From an uncultured Oscillospiraceae bacterium (GTDB lineage Bacteria > Bacillota > Clostridia > Oscillospirales > Oscillospiraceae): a stretch of DNA of 21,732 bases. Position 1 is the stretch's first letter. Every line of letters begins with the position of its first letter. The stretch is taken from positions 1-21,732 of the forward strand of contig CAKTMF010000017.1 of the NCBI GenBank assembly GCA_934573855.1. Reading direction: 5' to 3'. Shown here piece by piece: positions 14,313 through 21,566 of this stretch. The position numbers and the translations under genes are program-made. The notes beneath the pieces are model-generated. The model worked only from the letters and a program-made list of their open reading frames with translations, did not search any database and was not told the origin of the DNA.

Positions 14313-14336
14313 ATATATTCCTCCCGTACACGAATT

Positions 14337-14876
14337 TCAGGCGTTTTCGCCGTCCTGCGCCGCGGGGCGGAGGGTGAGATTCATAAAGTCAAAATCGACA
14401 AGCTCCCCGTTTATCTTGAAGAAGCCGGGGAAGGTACACAGCTTTCGGAAGCCGAGCTTTTCATACAGCGCGATGGCGCGTTTGTTGTCGCTGCGCACCT
14501 CAAGATTGACCTGCTCAACGCCGCTCTCTCTCGCGAAGGCAAGCACGCCCTCCGCGAGGACGGACGCCGCGCCGCAGCCCCACCATGCCTTTTTCAGGCT
14601 GATACCGAATTCCGCGCGGTGGCTCATGCGGTTCGGCTTGCGGTTGAGGCTGGCCGTGCCGATGATCTCGCCGTTTACCTTGGCAAGCAGCTGGATATGG
14701 TCGTGCGACTGCGCCTGCATGCCGAGGTAGCCCCGCTCGGTCTCAAGGTCGAGCGGCACGCCCTCCGCGCCGAAGCTGAGGTTATCCGTCTCTCCGCCGA
14801 TGATCTTCAGATAGTCCAGTAACGCGGCGGCGTCCTGCGCCTGCGCGCGGACGATCTCAAAGGGGGTATGTTCCAT
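14337..14876 (-). CDS. GNAT-family N-acetyltransferase, intact paralog
   Basis: A 179-residue protein with the GNAT core: EIIGTASL (beta 4), ISLKKAWWGCGAASVLAE (acetyl-CoA loop region) and NLEVRSDNKRAIALYEKLGF (motif B). It is a paralog of the interrupted gene at 11198-11880, so a duplication in inverted orientation about 2.5 kb apart is likely. Its substrate is unknown; the length and motifs fit RimJ/RimL or small-molecule acetyltransferases equally. AAAGGA precedes the ATG by about nine bases. The gene is 24 bp upstream of DUF3795 on the same strand. Confidence 0.9.
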   Translation of the reverse strand: MEHTPFEIVRAQAQDAAALLDYLKIIGGETDNLSFGAEGVPLDLETERGYLGMQAQSHDHIQLLAKVNGEIIGTASLNRKPNRMSHRAEFGISLKKAWWGCGAASVLAEGVLAFARESGVEQVNLEVRSDNKRAIALYEKLGFRKLCTFPGFFKINGELVDFDFMNLTLRPAAQDGENA

Positions 14877-14932
14877 ATTCGTTGTTCCTTTCTGTTTTTA
14901 TCGGATGAGCTTTTTCCGCGTGGCGGAGGCGT

Positions 14933-15718
14933 TTATTCTGCCTGCCGCGTCCAATAGCGGACGCCCCAATGCTCAAAGTCCCATTGCTCCATATAAGCGT
15001 TGCACTCGTAGTCGATGTAATAGAGCGTCCCGCCGTGCGGGACAAAGTTTGTGGGATAGTAGTCGATGTTCAGCCCCGCCGGATACAGGAGGGCGCACAT
15101 GGCGCGCACCTGCTCGAGCCAGAGGGAGTCGGCCGGCTCGGTCCTCAGCAGCTCCGCGACCGTCGGGCCGGGTATGTATTCCTTCAGGATACGCTCCTCC
15201 GGGACGTCCGCAGCAAGGAGCCGCGGCATAGGAATGCCGAGACGCGAGAGCGTCTCGTAGTCGCGCAGCTCGGAGCGCAGCTTGTCGCCGAAGGTACCAT
15301 CAGTTGACAAGGACACACACGGTTTTGACGGGCGGAAATGCGCCCAAGCAGCTTCAAAGCCCTTGCCGAGACACCAAGTATCGGCTGCGTGCCTTTCATT
15401 GCCTGAACGCATTTCCGCTCCGGCAAAACTGCTTTGCACCTGACGGCTTTGGATTTCCGAGTGATTTTTGCTTTTTGAGCCGCAGATGTGTCCTTACCCA
15501 TCAAGGCGAAAAGGGCAAAAAGCGCCGGGAAGACTTGCCGTCAGGCGTATGTGCTCTTGTCAACTGATGGTATAATATTCGCACGGCTCGTGGTGTATCT
15601 GCTTTAGGACGAACTGCGCGGCTCCGTCCGTCACGAGATAGGAATAGCCGCCCTTTCCCTTTCCGAGGAGGCGTATAACGGAGTATTCCGCGCGGTTTAC
15701 GGTCAATACTTCCGGCAT
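14933..15718 (-). pseudogene. Small kinase-like protein gene split by a MITE
   Basis: With the element removed the gene would encode about 170 residues with a protein-kinase-like fold: glycine loop LLGKGKGGYSY, the Lys of FVLKQIH, catalytic-loop variant LNIDYYPTNF (a HxDxxxxN-like segment) and YIDYE in place of DFG. Close in style to RIO or lipopolysaccharide-type kinases; the substrate is unknown. AGGGG about nine bases before ATG 15718 is within the end of the CPBP gene, which lies five bases away. The 274-bp element plus TA adds 276 bases, so the frame is kept, but TGA appears within the element three codons in (EYYTIS, then stop). The product ends after about 53 residues, before the catalytic loop. 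Confidence 0.82.
15297..15570. mobile_element. 274-bp MITE with TA target duplication (IS630/mariner-like)
   Basis: The ends CCATCAGTTGACAAG and its exact inverse CTTGTCAACTGATGG are perfect for 15 bp, and weaker inverted similarity continues (GGACACACACG against AGCACATACGC). TA flanks both sides (15295-15296 and 15571-15572), the target duplication of IS630/Tc1-mariner transposases. Removing the element and one TA rejoins the kinase-like frame as EYYTFGDKL. It carries no transposase. A small minus-strand frame (about 15300-15504, start MMGKDTSAAQKAKITRKS) lies inside, but I doubt that it is functional. Confidence 0.92.
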
Positions 15719-15723
15719 TTCGC

Positions 15724-16473
15724 TCAGCCCCTGCTATCGGCTTCGCACGGAGCCTTCGGAAGCGCCCGCATAAGTATCAGGTTATATGCGACCGTTATCA
15801 GCATGAGGATAAGCAAATGAAGGAGCTGCTTTTCCGCGGTGCTGCCGGCGTCGTTTGCAAAGGTGCTGAGGGTGTTGATGGCGGAATGGACGGTAATGCA
15901 GGGGATAAGACTTCCACCGCGGTAAAAGATCGTCACGAGCAGGAAGCCTATCGCGACCGCAAAGCATATCTGGCACAGGTTGCTCACAAGGCTCATGCCG
16001 CTGCCGTTGAACAGATTTATAAGATGCCCGACGCCGAAGGTCACGCTCGAGATGATGATGGCGGAGCGCGTATTATTCTTTGCGATGGCGACGAACAGGA
16101 AGCCCCTGAATATCACTTCCTCCAGAAATCCGACGCAGAGCATGCACGCGACGCGGCAGGCCGTCTCAGCCGGAGAATAGTTGACGGCGGCGCCGTTCCA
16201 GAGGTTCCCGGACGCAAGGATGAGGAGCGGCACATAGTACAGGAACCGGCGGGCGGGAACGGACGAGACGCAGAGACCGTAGCGCCTCAGCAGGCCGTTC
16301 TTCCGGATAAAGGCAAAAATAACTATGGCCTGTATGATACAGAAGGCGGCGCTCACGGAGTAATCGACGCCTATCGCCTCATTCAGCGGGTTGGCCAGGG
16401 ACTGCATGACACAGTAGACCACGATGCACGCGATCGCAAAATTCAGTTCGTTTTTCTCGTACAGCTTTTTCAT
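15724..16473 (-). CDS. CPBP-family intramembrane protease (CAAX/Abi type)
   Basis: A 249-residue multi-pass membrane protein with the family motifs in order: EEVIFRG (E118, E119, R123), FGVGH (H150) and HSAIN (H196, N200), all residues of the glutamate/histidine active site. Relatives process prenylated proteins in eukaryotes; bacterial members are linked to bacteriocin immunity or signalling, none of which is shown here. AGGAGG lies six bases before ATG 16473. It lies five bases upstream of the split kinase-like gene and 126 bp downstream of a tetR gene on the same strand. Confidence 0.92.
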   Translation of the reverse strand: MKKLYEKNELNFAIACIVVYCVMQSLANPLNEAIGVDYSVSAAFCIIQAIVIFAFIRKNGLLRRYGLCVSSVPARRFLYYVPLLILASGNLWNGAAVNYSPAETACRVACMLCVGFLEEVIFRGFLFVAIAKNNTRSAIIISSVTFGVGHLINLFNGSGMSLVSNLCQICFAVAIGFLLVTIFYRGGSLIPCITVHSAINTLSTFANDAGSTAEKQLLHLLILMLITVAYNLILMRALPKAPCEADSRG

Positions 16474-16509
16474 TTTTTTCCTCCTGCGCTGCCGTGACGG
16501 AGACGATAA

Positions 16510-16545
16510 ACGCAGCGCAGACCGCGTCCCCGGTCTGCACTGCGT
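16510..16545 (-). terminator. Terminator-like hairpin between tetR and the CPBP gene
   Basis: ACGCAG-C-GCAGACCG pairs with CGGTCTGC-A-CTGCGT with one mismatch. On the minus strand TTTATC follows, so termination is plausible but not strong. Confidence 0.5.
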
Positions 16546-16599
16546 CTGAGCGTCCGGCAGCTTTATTTCTTATCTTCGGTTTTCATGTTCACGCGCGGG

Positions 16600-17223
16600 T
16601 CAGTTATCCACCAGCGCGCGAAAGAGCGCGTCGCGGTCAAAGCTGCCCGCCGCAAAGCCGGGTATCTCCCTGAGGGACTTGAATATGCTGACGCTGAACC
16701 CGGTCAGTATCTGCCCTATCTCCCGGTCGGAGTAAGGGCAGCCGCCGGTCACTATCAGCGTGGAGAGACCGTGTACCACAAGCCACATATCGCGGAAGTA
16801 TACGTCCGCCTCGTCGGTGCTGATACGGTATATGTCCGTCAGAGCCGGCCTCGCAAGCTCCTGAAGATGCCGCATGGACTTCATGGCTACGCATTCACGG
16901 TCCTGCGTCCGGGACAGAAACAGCAGCCGGTAAAGCTCCGGCTCCTCCCGGGCAAAGCGTATATACTGCATTCCGAGCCCGAGGAAGGGTATCTCGGCCC
17001 TCAGTCCCGCGTTCGCGTAGCCGTCATACTCGCGCACCGCGGCGGCATAGACCGCGCGCCGGACGTCGTCCATTGAGCCAAAGCCCGTAAAGACCGGACG
17101 CGTGGACGTCTCAAGCTCGTCGGCTATCGCCTTCGCGGTCAGGCAGTCTATACCCTTCGTTCTCACGACACGAAGCGCCGCCTCGGTCATCTCCTCTTTC
17201 GTGAACTTGTTCTTCGGCGCCAT
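16600..17223 (-). CDS. TetR/AcrR-family transcriptional regulator (likely autorepressor)
   Basis: A 207-residue regulator. Residues 7-52 hold the helix-turn-helix (TKEEMTEAALRVVRTKGIDC, then TAKAIADELETSTRPVFTGF). The C-terminal part (PELYRLLFLSRTQD, then DMWLVVHGLSTLIVTGG) resembles the WHG-type TetR C-terminal domain. ATG 17223 follows AAAGGATATGTTCC. The reading frame is open far upstream to 17826, but that extension crosses a perfect promoter and a terminator, so I reject it. It may control itself, through the palindrome at its promoter, and possibly the CPBP gene downstream. Confidence 0.9.
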   Translation of the reverse strand: MAPKNKFTKEEMTEAALRVVRTKGIDCLTAKAIADELETSTRPVFTGFGSMDDVRRAVYAAAVREYDGYANAGLRAEIPFLGLGMQYIRFAREEPELYRLLFLSRTQDRECVAMKSMRHLQELARPALTDIYRISTDEADVYFRDMWLVVHGLSTLIVTGGCPYSDREIGQILTGFSVSIFKSLREIPGFAAGSFDRDALFRALVDN

Positions 17224-17248
17224 GGAACATATCCTTTCAAACGAAAGT

Positions 17249-17307
17249 ACATCGAACGATGTGCATTGAACGGTGCCTATTGTAACCGCGAAAGACCGCC
17301 TTGTCAA
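17249..17307 (-). promoter_or_regulatory. Near-consensus promoter and palindromic operator of tetR 16600-17223
   Basis: On the minus strand TTGACA (17307-17302), 17 bp, TACAAT (17284-17279). Downstream lies ACATCG-AA-CGATGT (17249-17262), extended to an 18-bp near-palindrome, around +10 to +25. This is the expected place for TetR autorepression. Confidence 0.82.
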
Positions 17308-17350
17308 TAGCTTTCGTATCTGCTGACACGGCGCAATGGCCGTAAACAAG

Positions 17351-17379
17351 AAAAAACGGCGCGGGCATTTCGCCCGCGC
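17351..17379 (-). terminator. Rho-independent terminator (minus strand)
   Basis: On the minus strand GCGCGGGC-GAAAT-GCCCGCGC is followed by CGTTTTTTC. It ends the transcript of the response-regulator/GldG remnant. Confidence 0.88.
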
Positions 17380-17394
17380 TGCAAAGCGTTCAGG

Positions 17395-17706
17395 GGATGA
17401 TATCTCCGGCAGCAGTATATACGGCTGCTGAAAGGCGTAGTATTCGCGGTCGCCCTCGACGATAATGCCGTCCGCCGCCTCGACCCCGTAGGTACTCAAT
17501 ACCTTGTACAGGTTCGTCAGAGTCCCGTCCTCGGTCGGACCCGCCATGACGAGCAGCTTGCCGCCGTCGGTCAGATGGCCGATGAGCATATCCGCCTCGC
17601 CGTGACCCTCGAGCATGTACAGCTTCGGCAGCTCGTCGGATATCACATAGTCGATGGCGGAGGTGAGCGCGCCCTCTCCGTCAAAGGAGTAGACATATGA
17701 ATAGGT
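17395..17706 (-). pseudogene. GldG/ABC-type auxiliary protein, internal fragment with a further deletion
   Basis: The frame TTYSYVYSFDGEGALTSAID, then SDELPKLYMLEGHGEADMLI, GGKLLVMAGPTEDGTLTNLY and DREYYAFQQPYILLPEISS fits the extracytoplasmic GldG/ABC auxiliary family that accompanies gliding-type ABC transporters. It lacks the N-terminus, the C-terminus and a middle piece: EGHGEA runs directly into ADMLIGHL, whereas relatives have a longer stretch between. GAGGCG at this junction (near 17592-17601) could have been the short repeat used in the deletion. The fragment ends at the terminator at 17351-17379. Confidence 0.72.
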
Positions 17707-17782
17707 CGTATTTGTTCTTTTCGAGCATGACCTTGAGCGCACGGGCAATGGCTGTTTCATCCTCCGCGATAAGAATACGCAT
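17700..17782 (-). pseudogene. Response-regulator receiver domain, N-terminal fragment
   Basis: ATG 17782, with GGAGGGATAG nearby, starts MRILIAEDETAIARALKVML, the acidic pocket of an OmpR-type receiver, and continues about 27 residues to NKYDL. There the sequence changes to the GldG fragment. The phosphate-accepting Asp, beta 3-5 and the DNA-binding domain are missing. A promoter lies upstream (17850-17878). The fragment is out of frame with the GldG text. Confidence 0.8.
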
Positions 17783-17849
17783 GGCCTATCCCTCCGATCT
17801 GAGCCTATTTTTGCAGGGCAAGTCAAAATGAGCCTGAAATTTCTTGTAT

Positions 17850-17878
17850 ATTATAGCAGGGGAGCGTGACAAAGTCAT
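17850..17878 (-). promoter_or_regulatory. Promoter of the response-regulator remnant
   Basis: On the minus strand ATGACT (17878-17873), 17 bp, a perfect TATAAT (17855-17850). Confidence 0.5.
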
Positions 17879-18091
17879 GACGGACCGAGGAAATTCACAA
17901 ATTCCTCACAGCCTTTTTCGGGTGCATTTCAGGAAGAGGCGGCATATTGTGAGACACAGACACGCGAAACGATGTTTACGGCTATGGCTTTATAAAAGCG
18001 TGCATGCGGTCACTGTCCACCGGGGCGATGTGCCGAAAGCGGCAGACCAATGATGACCGCCGCGAAGCGGCGTTTACATAGAAAAGGCCGT

Positions 18092-18134
18092 GCAGCCGGG
18101 GGACTATGATCCCCCTCGGCTGCGATTGTGTTTT
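18092..18134 (+). terminator. Terminator-like hairpin ahead of the HExxH gene
   Basis: GCAGCCGGGGGA (18092-18103) pairs with TCCCCCTCGGCTGC (18110-18123) with small bulges, followed by GATTGTGTTTT. No plus-strand gene ends close by, and the T tract overlaps the -35 box of the next promoter. Confidence 0.5.
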
Positions 18135-18154
18135 GGGCGAGGCTTTGCTATAAT
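18126..18154 (+). promoter_or_regulatory. Promoter of the HExxH gene
   Basis: TTGTGT (18126-18131), a 17-bp spacer and a perfect TATAAT (18149-18154), 35 bp before the start codon. Confidence 0.72.
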
Positions 18155-18189
18155 GGGGCTTAACTAAAGCCATATGGGAGAGAGCGGAC

Positions 18190-19092
18190 ATGCAGATAAG
18201 TCAGTTTTTCATGAACGGGGACATAAAGGGCGCCATTGCGTATATGCGCGAACACGAGGGCTTCAAAGACGTTCTTCCCGCGTATGCCGAGATTTTTGAA
18301 AACTGTGAATACCGCACGTTTGAAATACCGGACACGCTCAACGCTATCCTGCGCCTGTACCAGATATATTTCCGTGATGTCTTTTATTGCGGTCTCCCGG
18401 AGGCGGAGGCCGCGGACAGGCTGCTGACGGGGCTGAGGGCGCTGCTGGATGTGCCGGACGCGGATGAGGAACGTCTGACCGAACGGCTCCGGTCGGCGTT
18501 TGAGGCGGAGGGATATCACGCGCTTTTCGGAAAGACCCAAGGATATTACGGCCCCTATGTCTGGCGGGATACGGTTCCGGCCGTCTATCAGGTGGAGCTG
18601 CCGGACGGAACGGCGGAATATACCGTCAACATCCTCAGGTGCTTCGTATTTCGCGGCTGGATGGATTACCTGACCTTCGGCCGGTACGGCACGGGCGGCT
18701 GGGCCTCGCCCGACGGCACGATAAACTGCGTCGAGCAGGCGTATGATTTTGAAAGCGAGCGCTTCCTCGTTTCTCTCCTGAAGCACGAGGCGCAGCATAC
18801 CGTGGATATGAAGCGTTTTCCGGGAATCACCCCGGCGGAGCTTGAATACCGGGCGAAGCTCGTTGAGCTTCATTACTCCGCTGATTTGGGGCTGCTGCAA
18901 GGGTTCTTGTCGGCGGCGGATGAAGGCAGAGCGGACGACAGCCACGCGATAGCCTCCGCGAGGATAAAGCGCGAGTTCGCGGATACGGATCAGACGGATA
19001 TCTCCGGCATTCAGGCGCGGGCGCTGGAGCTGCTTCATGCCCATACCAAGGAAATGGAAGAAAAATACGGTGGCCTTAAAGCGGGGGTCTGA
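18190..19092 (+). CDS. Unrecognised 300-residue protein with a metalloprotease-like HExxH motif
   Basis: The only functional signature is LLKHEAQHTVD, an HExxH at residues 199-203, followed by Glu residues at 217, 219 and 226 (ELEYRAKLVEL) that could supply the third zinc ligand as in gluzincins. No signal peptide or membrane segment is seen, so the protein is probably cytoplasmic. The N-terminal half has no motif I recognise; the stretch YTVNILRCFVFRGWMDYLTF before the motif is hydrophobic and may form the active-site beta sheet. GGGAGAG lies about nine bases before the ATG. It has its own strong promoter. A zinc peptidase role is inference from the motif only. Confidence 0.72.
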   Translation: MQISQFFMNGDIKGAIAYMREHEGFKDVLPAYAEIFENCEYRTFEIPDTLNAILRLYQIYFRDVFYCGLPEAEAADRLLTGLRALLDVPDADEERLTERLRSAFEAEGYHALFGKTQGYYGPYVWRDTVPAVYQVELPDGTAEYTVNILRCFVFRGWMDYLTFGRYGTGGWASPDGTINCVEQAYDFESERFLVSLLKHEAQHTVDMKRFPGITPAELEYRAKLVELHYSADLGLLQGFLSAADEGRADDSHAIASARIKREFADTDQTDISGIQARALELLHAHTKEMEEKYGGLKAGV

Positions 19093-19123
19093 CGGCCCGC
19101 ACACGAAAGGACAAAACGGAACC

Positions 19124-19153
19124 TTGACAGCAAATAAGTTTTTTTGCTACCGT
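19124..19153 (+). promoter_or_regulatory. Possible promoter of the alpha/beta-hydrolase gene
   Basis: A perfect TTGACA (19124-19129) is followed after 18 bp by TACCGT, a poor -10 box. Confidence 0.35.
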
Positions 19154-19246
19154 ACAGTCGAATATTCACGGGCCAAACGCAGAAATACACTGTGAAAGAG
19201 CAGTACGGTAAGACCCTGTCGGAGGCGTGAAACGGAGGTATCGGCC

Positions 19247-20041
19247 ATGAGGATATTGGAACACGGACGGGAGCATACGCAGACGCTGCTGTTTTTCCCC
19301 TGTACGGCAGCGCCTGTATGGGCATTTGAAGCGGCGGTCATGCTGCTTTCCTAAAGCTGGCACGTTTTTCAGGTGATATTTGACGGTCATCAGCCGGAGT
19401 ATCCGGGGGATTTCACCTCTGTGGAGCAGACTGTGGATGAGGTAACGGAATATCTGAAAAGCCGCGGTGCCGTCAGGTTGGACGCGGCCTACGGCTGCTC
19501 TCTGGGCGGCGCGTGTCTGACTCGTCTGTTGGCGCTGGGAGAGATCCGCGTTGACCGGGCGGTCATTGACGGCGGGATCACGCCCTATCAGTTCCCGTAT
19601 CTGCTGCGAAGGCTGCGTTTGGCGCTGGATGTGCTGTCCTTCAAAATCGTGGCAAACAGCCGCAGTGTGCTGGAGGCGGCATTCCCTCCGGAGCGCTTCA
19701 CCCTCCCGGGGCATGACCCCGTCAAGGAGTACGACGAAATGGAGCGCTACCTCAAAACCTATTCTGCCCGGACGGTCCGCAATGTGTTCTGGTCCGGCAA
19801 CAACTACGCGCTGCCGGAAACTCCTGCCGAGAGCGATACGAAGCTTTTTTATTGGTACGGTGAGGACGAGAAGAAGGACCGCCGCGGCAACATCCGCTTC
19901 ATTCGGCGTTATTTCCCGCAGATACAGCTCCATGAGTTCCCAAGGATGGCACACGCGGAGCCGGTCATCGTCCATCCGGAGGAATTCTGCCGGTGTGTGC
20001 AGGCGTTTTTAACGGGGCAGATGGACGCGCCGGCGACCTGA
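19247..20041 (+). pseudogene. Alpha/beta hydrolase with an in-frame stop near the N-terminus
   Basis: From ATG 19247 (ACGGAGG eight bases upstream) the frame reads MRILEHGREHTQTLLFFPCT, TAAPVWAFEAAVMLLS and then TAA at 19352-19354, after which the same frame continues to the end: SWHVFQVIFDGHQPEYPGDF and on. The body has the nucleophile elbow AYGCSLGGAC and a late His (PRMAHAEPVIVHP), with Asp/Glu candidates in YWYGEDEKKDR, as in alpha/beta-hydrolase enzymes. The stop after 35 codons removes the start of the fold; only re-initiation without a good ribosome-binding site could make the rest. A single base change would restore it, so the loss may be recent or a sequencing error. Confidence 0.8.
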
Positions 20042-20077
20042 CGCGGAGATCATATAATGCTTAGACAATGAATAATA

Positions 20078-20112
20078 ACGCATCTGCCCGCACGAGCAGA
20101 TGCGTTCTTGTT
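20078..20112 (+). terminator. Rho-independent terminator after the hydrolase
   Basis: ACGCATCTGC (20078-20087) pairs perfectly with GCAGATGCGT (20096-20105), followed by TCTTGTTT. Confidence 0.82.
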
Positions 20113-20213
20113 TATTATATTTTGACTTGCAAAAAAGCGAAAATAACTGATGATCAGGCAGGCCGGGATCAGCCTGTCAGACTCCGTTTTTCCTCAAGAA
20201 CTTTTCCATCAGA

Positions 20214-20396
20214 TCAATATAGCATCACTTCAACTCGTTCAACTGTTCCATCCCAATCACCTGGATATTCACAGTTTGCGATAATGAACTCATCGACCGT
20301 AAAGTATTCGTTGGAACAATGCCAATTCACATACGCATCTTTGTGAAAAAAGTGCCTGATCGTGTCCTCATCCTGAGCCAACTTGCCCGCCGCTAA
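20214..20396 (-). pseudogene. NTF2/SnoaL-like fragment
   Basis: The minus-strand frame reads LAQDEDTIRHFFHKDAYVNW, then HCSNEYFTVDEFIIANCEYP and GDWDGTVERVEVMLY, ending at TGA 20216-20214. This matches the middle of a small NTF2-like (SnoaL/DUF4440-type) protein found in many Firmicutes. The usual start and the C-terminal half are missing, and no ribosome-binding site precedes it. In another frame just beyond, text ending DLMEKFLRKNGV and a stop looks like the tail of a different gene, so a deletion fusion is likely. The fragment starts where the ATC-hydrolase gene ends. Confidence 0.62.
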
Positions 20397-21007
20397 TTCA
20401 TGTAGAAGTAAAAATCACATTTATCGCTGCCGCGGCCTATTGTGCCGTGCCGCTCAAGGGTGATGCCGCACATATTCCCGTATACGCGGTCATCGCTCAG
20501 ACAGAAGGTACCCGTCAGTTCTTTGCAGCCCAGCAATTCGCAGTACTTCATATAGGGGCATTGCAGAACATCGACCCTGTAATGCCTGCTGTCGGCTTCA
20601 ATTTCTCTGAATTTGAAACCCGCGTCTCCGTTGAACATAGTGCCGATCATCTTGTGGAAAATTTTAAAGAACAGAGGTCGGATGATAGGAAGCTTAGTGG
20701 CAGCATGCAGACGTTTTCGGTCGGGCTCTACGCCTATTCTTACGGAATTTTCTATCAGGCTTATGGCCTCTTCGCGGGAGATGTACTTGATCATCTGCAG
20801 ATAAATAGCCGCCCGCGGGAAGATCATCTGTTCGGTATGTATCTTTTCTTTCTTGGGCAGATCTTTATATTGGTCACACAATTCGGTGCAAAGCTTCGCC
20901 GCGTCATTGATCAAAACATCCGTCTGCTCCTTGCCGAGCTTCTTTCTCAGTTCACCCAACAGATAAGAGAACCCACCGAGCTTTTCATAATATCTTTTAT
21001 CGACCAT
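20393..21007 (-). CDS. L-2-amino-thiazoline-4-carboxylic acid hydrolase family protein
   Basis: A 204-residue protein resembling the ATC hydrolase family. The conserved C-terminal half is present: VLQCPYMKYCELLGCKEL, TGTFCLSDD and ERHGTIGRGSDKCDF. In Pseudomonas the founding enzyme opens the thiazoline ring on the way to L-cysteine, but most Firmicutes members have unknown substrates. The several Cys and His residues in CPYMKYCELLGC and RHGTIGRGSDKC are likely to matter for function. GGGGGAG lies about eight bases before ATG 21007, and a good promoter is at 21047-21075. It appears complete. Confidence 0.85.
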   Translation of the reverse strand: MVDKRYYEKLGGFSYLLGELRKKLGKEQTDVLINDAAKLCTELCDQYKDLPKKEKIHTEQMIFPRAAIYLQMIKYISREEAISLIENSVRIGVEPDRKRLHAATKLPIIRPLFFKIFHKMIGTMFNGDAGFKFREIEADSRHYRVDVLQCPYMKYCELLGCKELTGTFCLSDDRVYGNMCGITLERHGTIGRGSDKCDFYFYMN

Positions 21008-21046
21008 ATTCTATGCTCCCCCGCATTGCAAATTTTGATTTGTCTC

Positions 21047-21075
21047 ATTATATCAACCCCGTGTCCAGAACACAA
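21047..21075 (-). promoter_or_regulatory. Promoter of the ATC-hydrolase gene
   Basis: On the minus strand TTGTGT (21075-21070), 17 bp and a perfect TATAAT (21052-21047). Confidence 0.72.
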
Positions 21076-21135
21076 TCGCAGCGGCCCGAAGCATTCCGGG
21101 CAGCCGCGTTTGATCTTCGACAAGCCGGAAGTTGT

Positions 21136-21277
21136 TTACTTCATTTCTTTTTCAAATCTAAAGAAATAATTGTTTTCTTTTGGAATGTTCCCTGAGGTCT
21201 CGCCTGTTTGATGTGGGTCTTTGTGTTTAGGATAAAAAATTCTACAATCTTGAAACCACAACGATTTACATAAAAAA
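21136..21277 (-). pseudogene. GNAT acetyltransferase, C-terminal remnant in AT-rich DNA
   Basis: The minus strand reads FYVNRCGFKIVEFF and then, after restoring one A in the run TTTTTTAT, NPKHKDPHQTGETSGNIPKE and NNYFFRFEKEMK, ending at TAA 21138-21136. This is the typical GNAT tail (FY..CGF.IVEF.NP.H, then FRFEK.M). The N-terminal two thirds are missing, and upstream lies an unrelated hairpin. The segment is much poorer in GC than the rest of the window, which suggests a gene acquired from another source that has since decayed. Confidence 0.72.
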
Positions 21278-21297
21278 GAATGGAAAGTAACAAATCG

Positions 21298-21340
21298 CCT
21301 ACAGGGGTGTCAGAGAGTCGGCACCCCTGTAGGTGGTTTT
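21298..21340. terminator. Strong hairpin at the edge of the AT-rich segment
   Basis: CCTACAGGGGTG (21298-21309) pairs perfectly with CACCCCTGTAGG (21322-21333). Further G-U and A-U pairs extend it to TTTT at 21337-21340 on the plus strand. It may be a terminator or the boundary of an inserted segment, since it abuts the GNAT remnant. Confidence 0.6.
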
Positions 21341-21566
21341 GTGTAAGAAATCGAACGGCTTTATATAGAAATAATTGCAAGGTCTATTTAACTAAGTGCA
21401 GATTTGTTTTTCTTGTAAAACTTTTTGTATAGCTTATTTTCTCTACTCTCACTGCCTAAATAGGCTATAAATTTTTGTAAGCCCGCTGAAAGCAACCCAA
21501 CTGCAATGGAGACAAATGTCCACACTGCTGCATACGCCGCTCTGCAAAATCACCTCGACCGGCGAA

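Larger units (their letters stand above)
17783..18189. other. Intergenic region without a supported gene
   Basis: Apart from the minus-strand promoter at 17850-17878 and the plus-strand promoter and hairpin at 18092-18154, I see only small hairpins, such as CGCCGC-GAA-GCGGCG near 18058-18072. No open frame here resembles a protein family I know. Confidence 0.5.

Noticed and set aside
15300..15504. Small minus-strand gene inside the 274-bp MITE
   Set aside because: It has no clear ribosome-binding site, is basic and of low complexity, and lies within a non-autonomous element.
16600..17826. A 408-codon minus-strand reading frame
   Set aside because: It runs through a terminator (17351-17379) and a near-consensus promoter (17279-17307); the real gene is the tetR at 16600-17223, and the rest is the GldG remnant that happens to share the frame.
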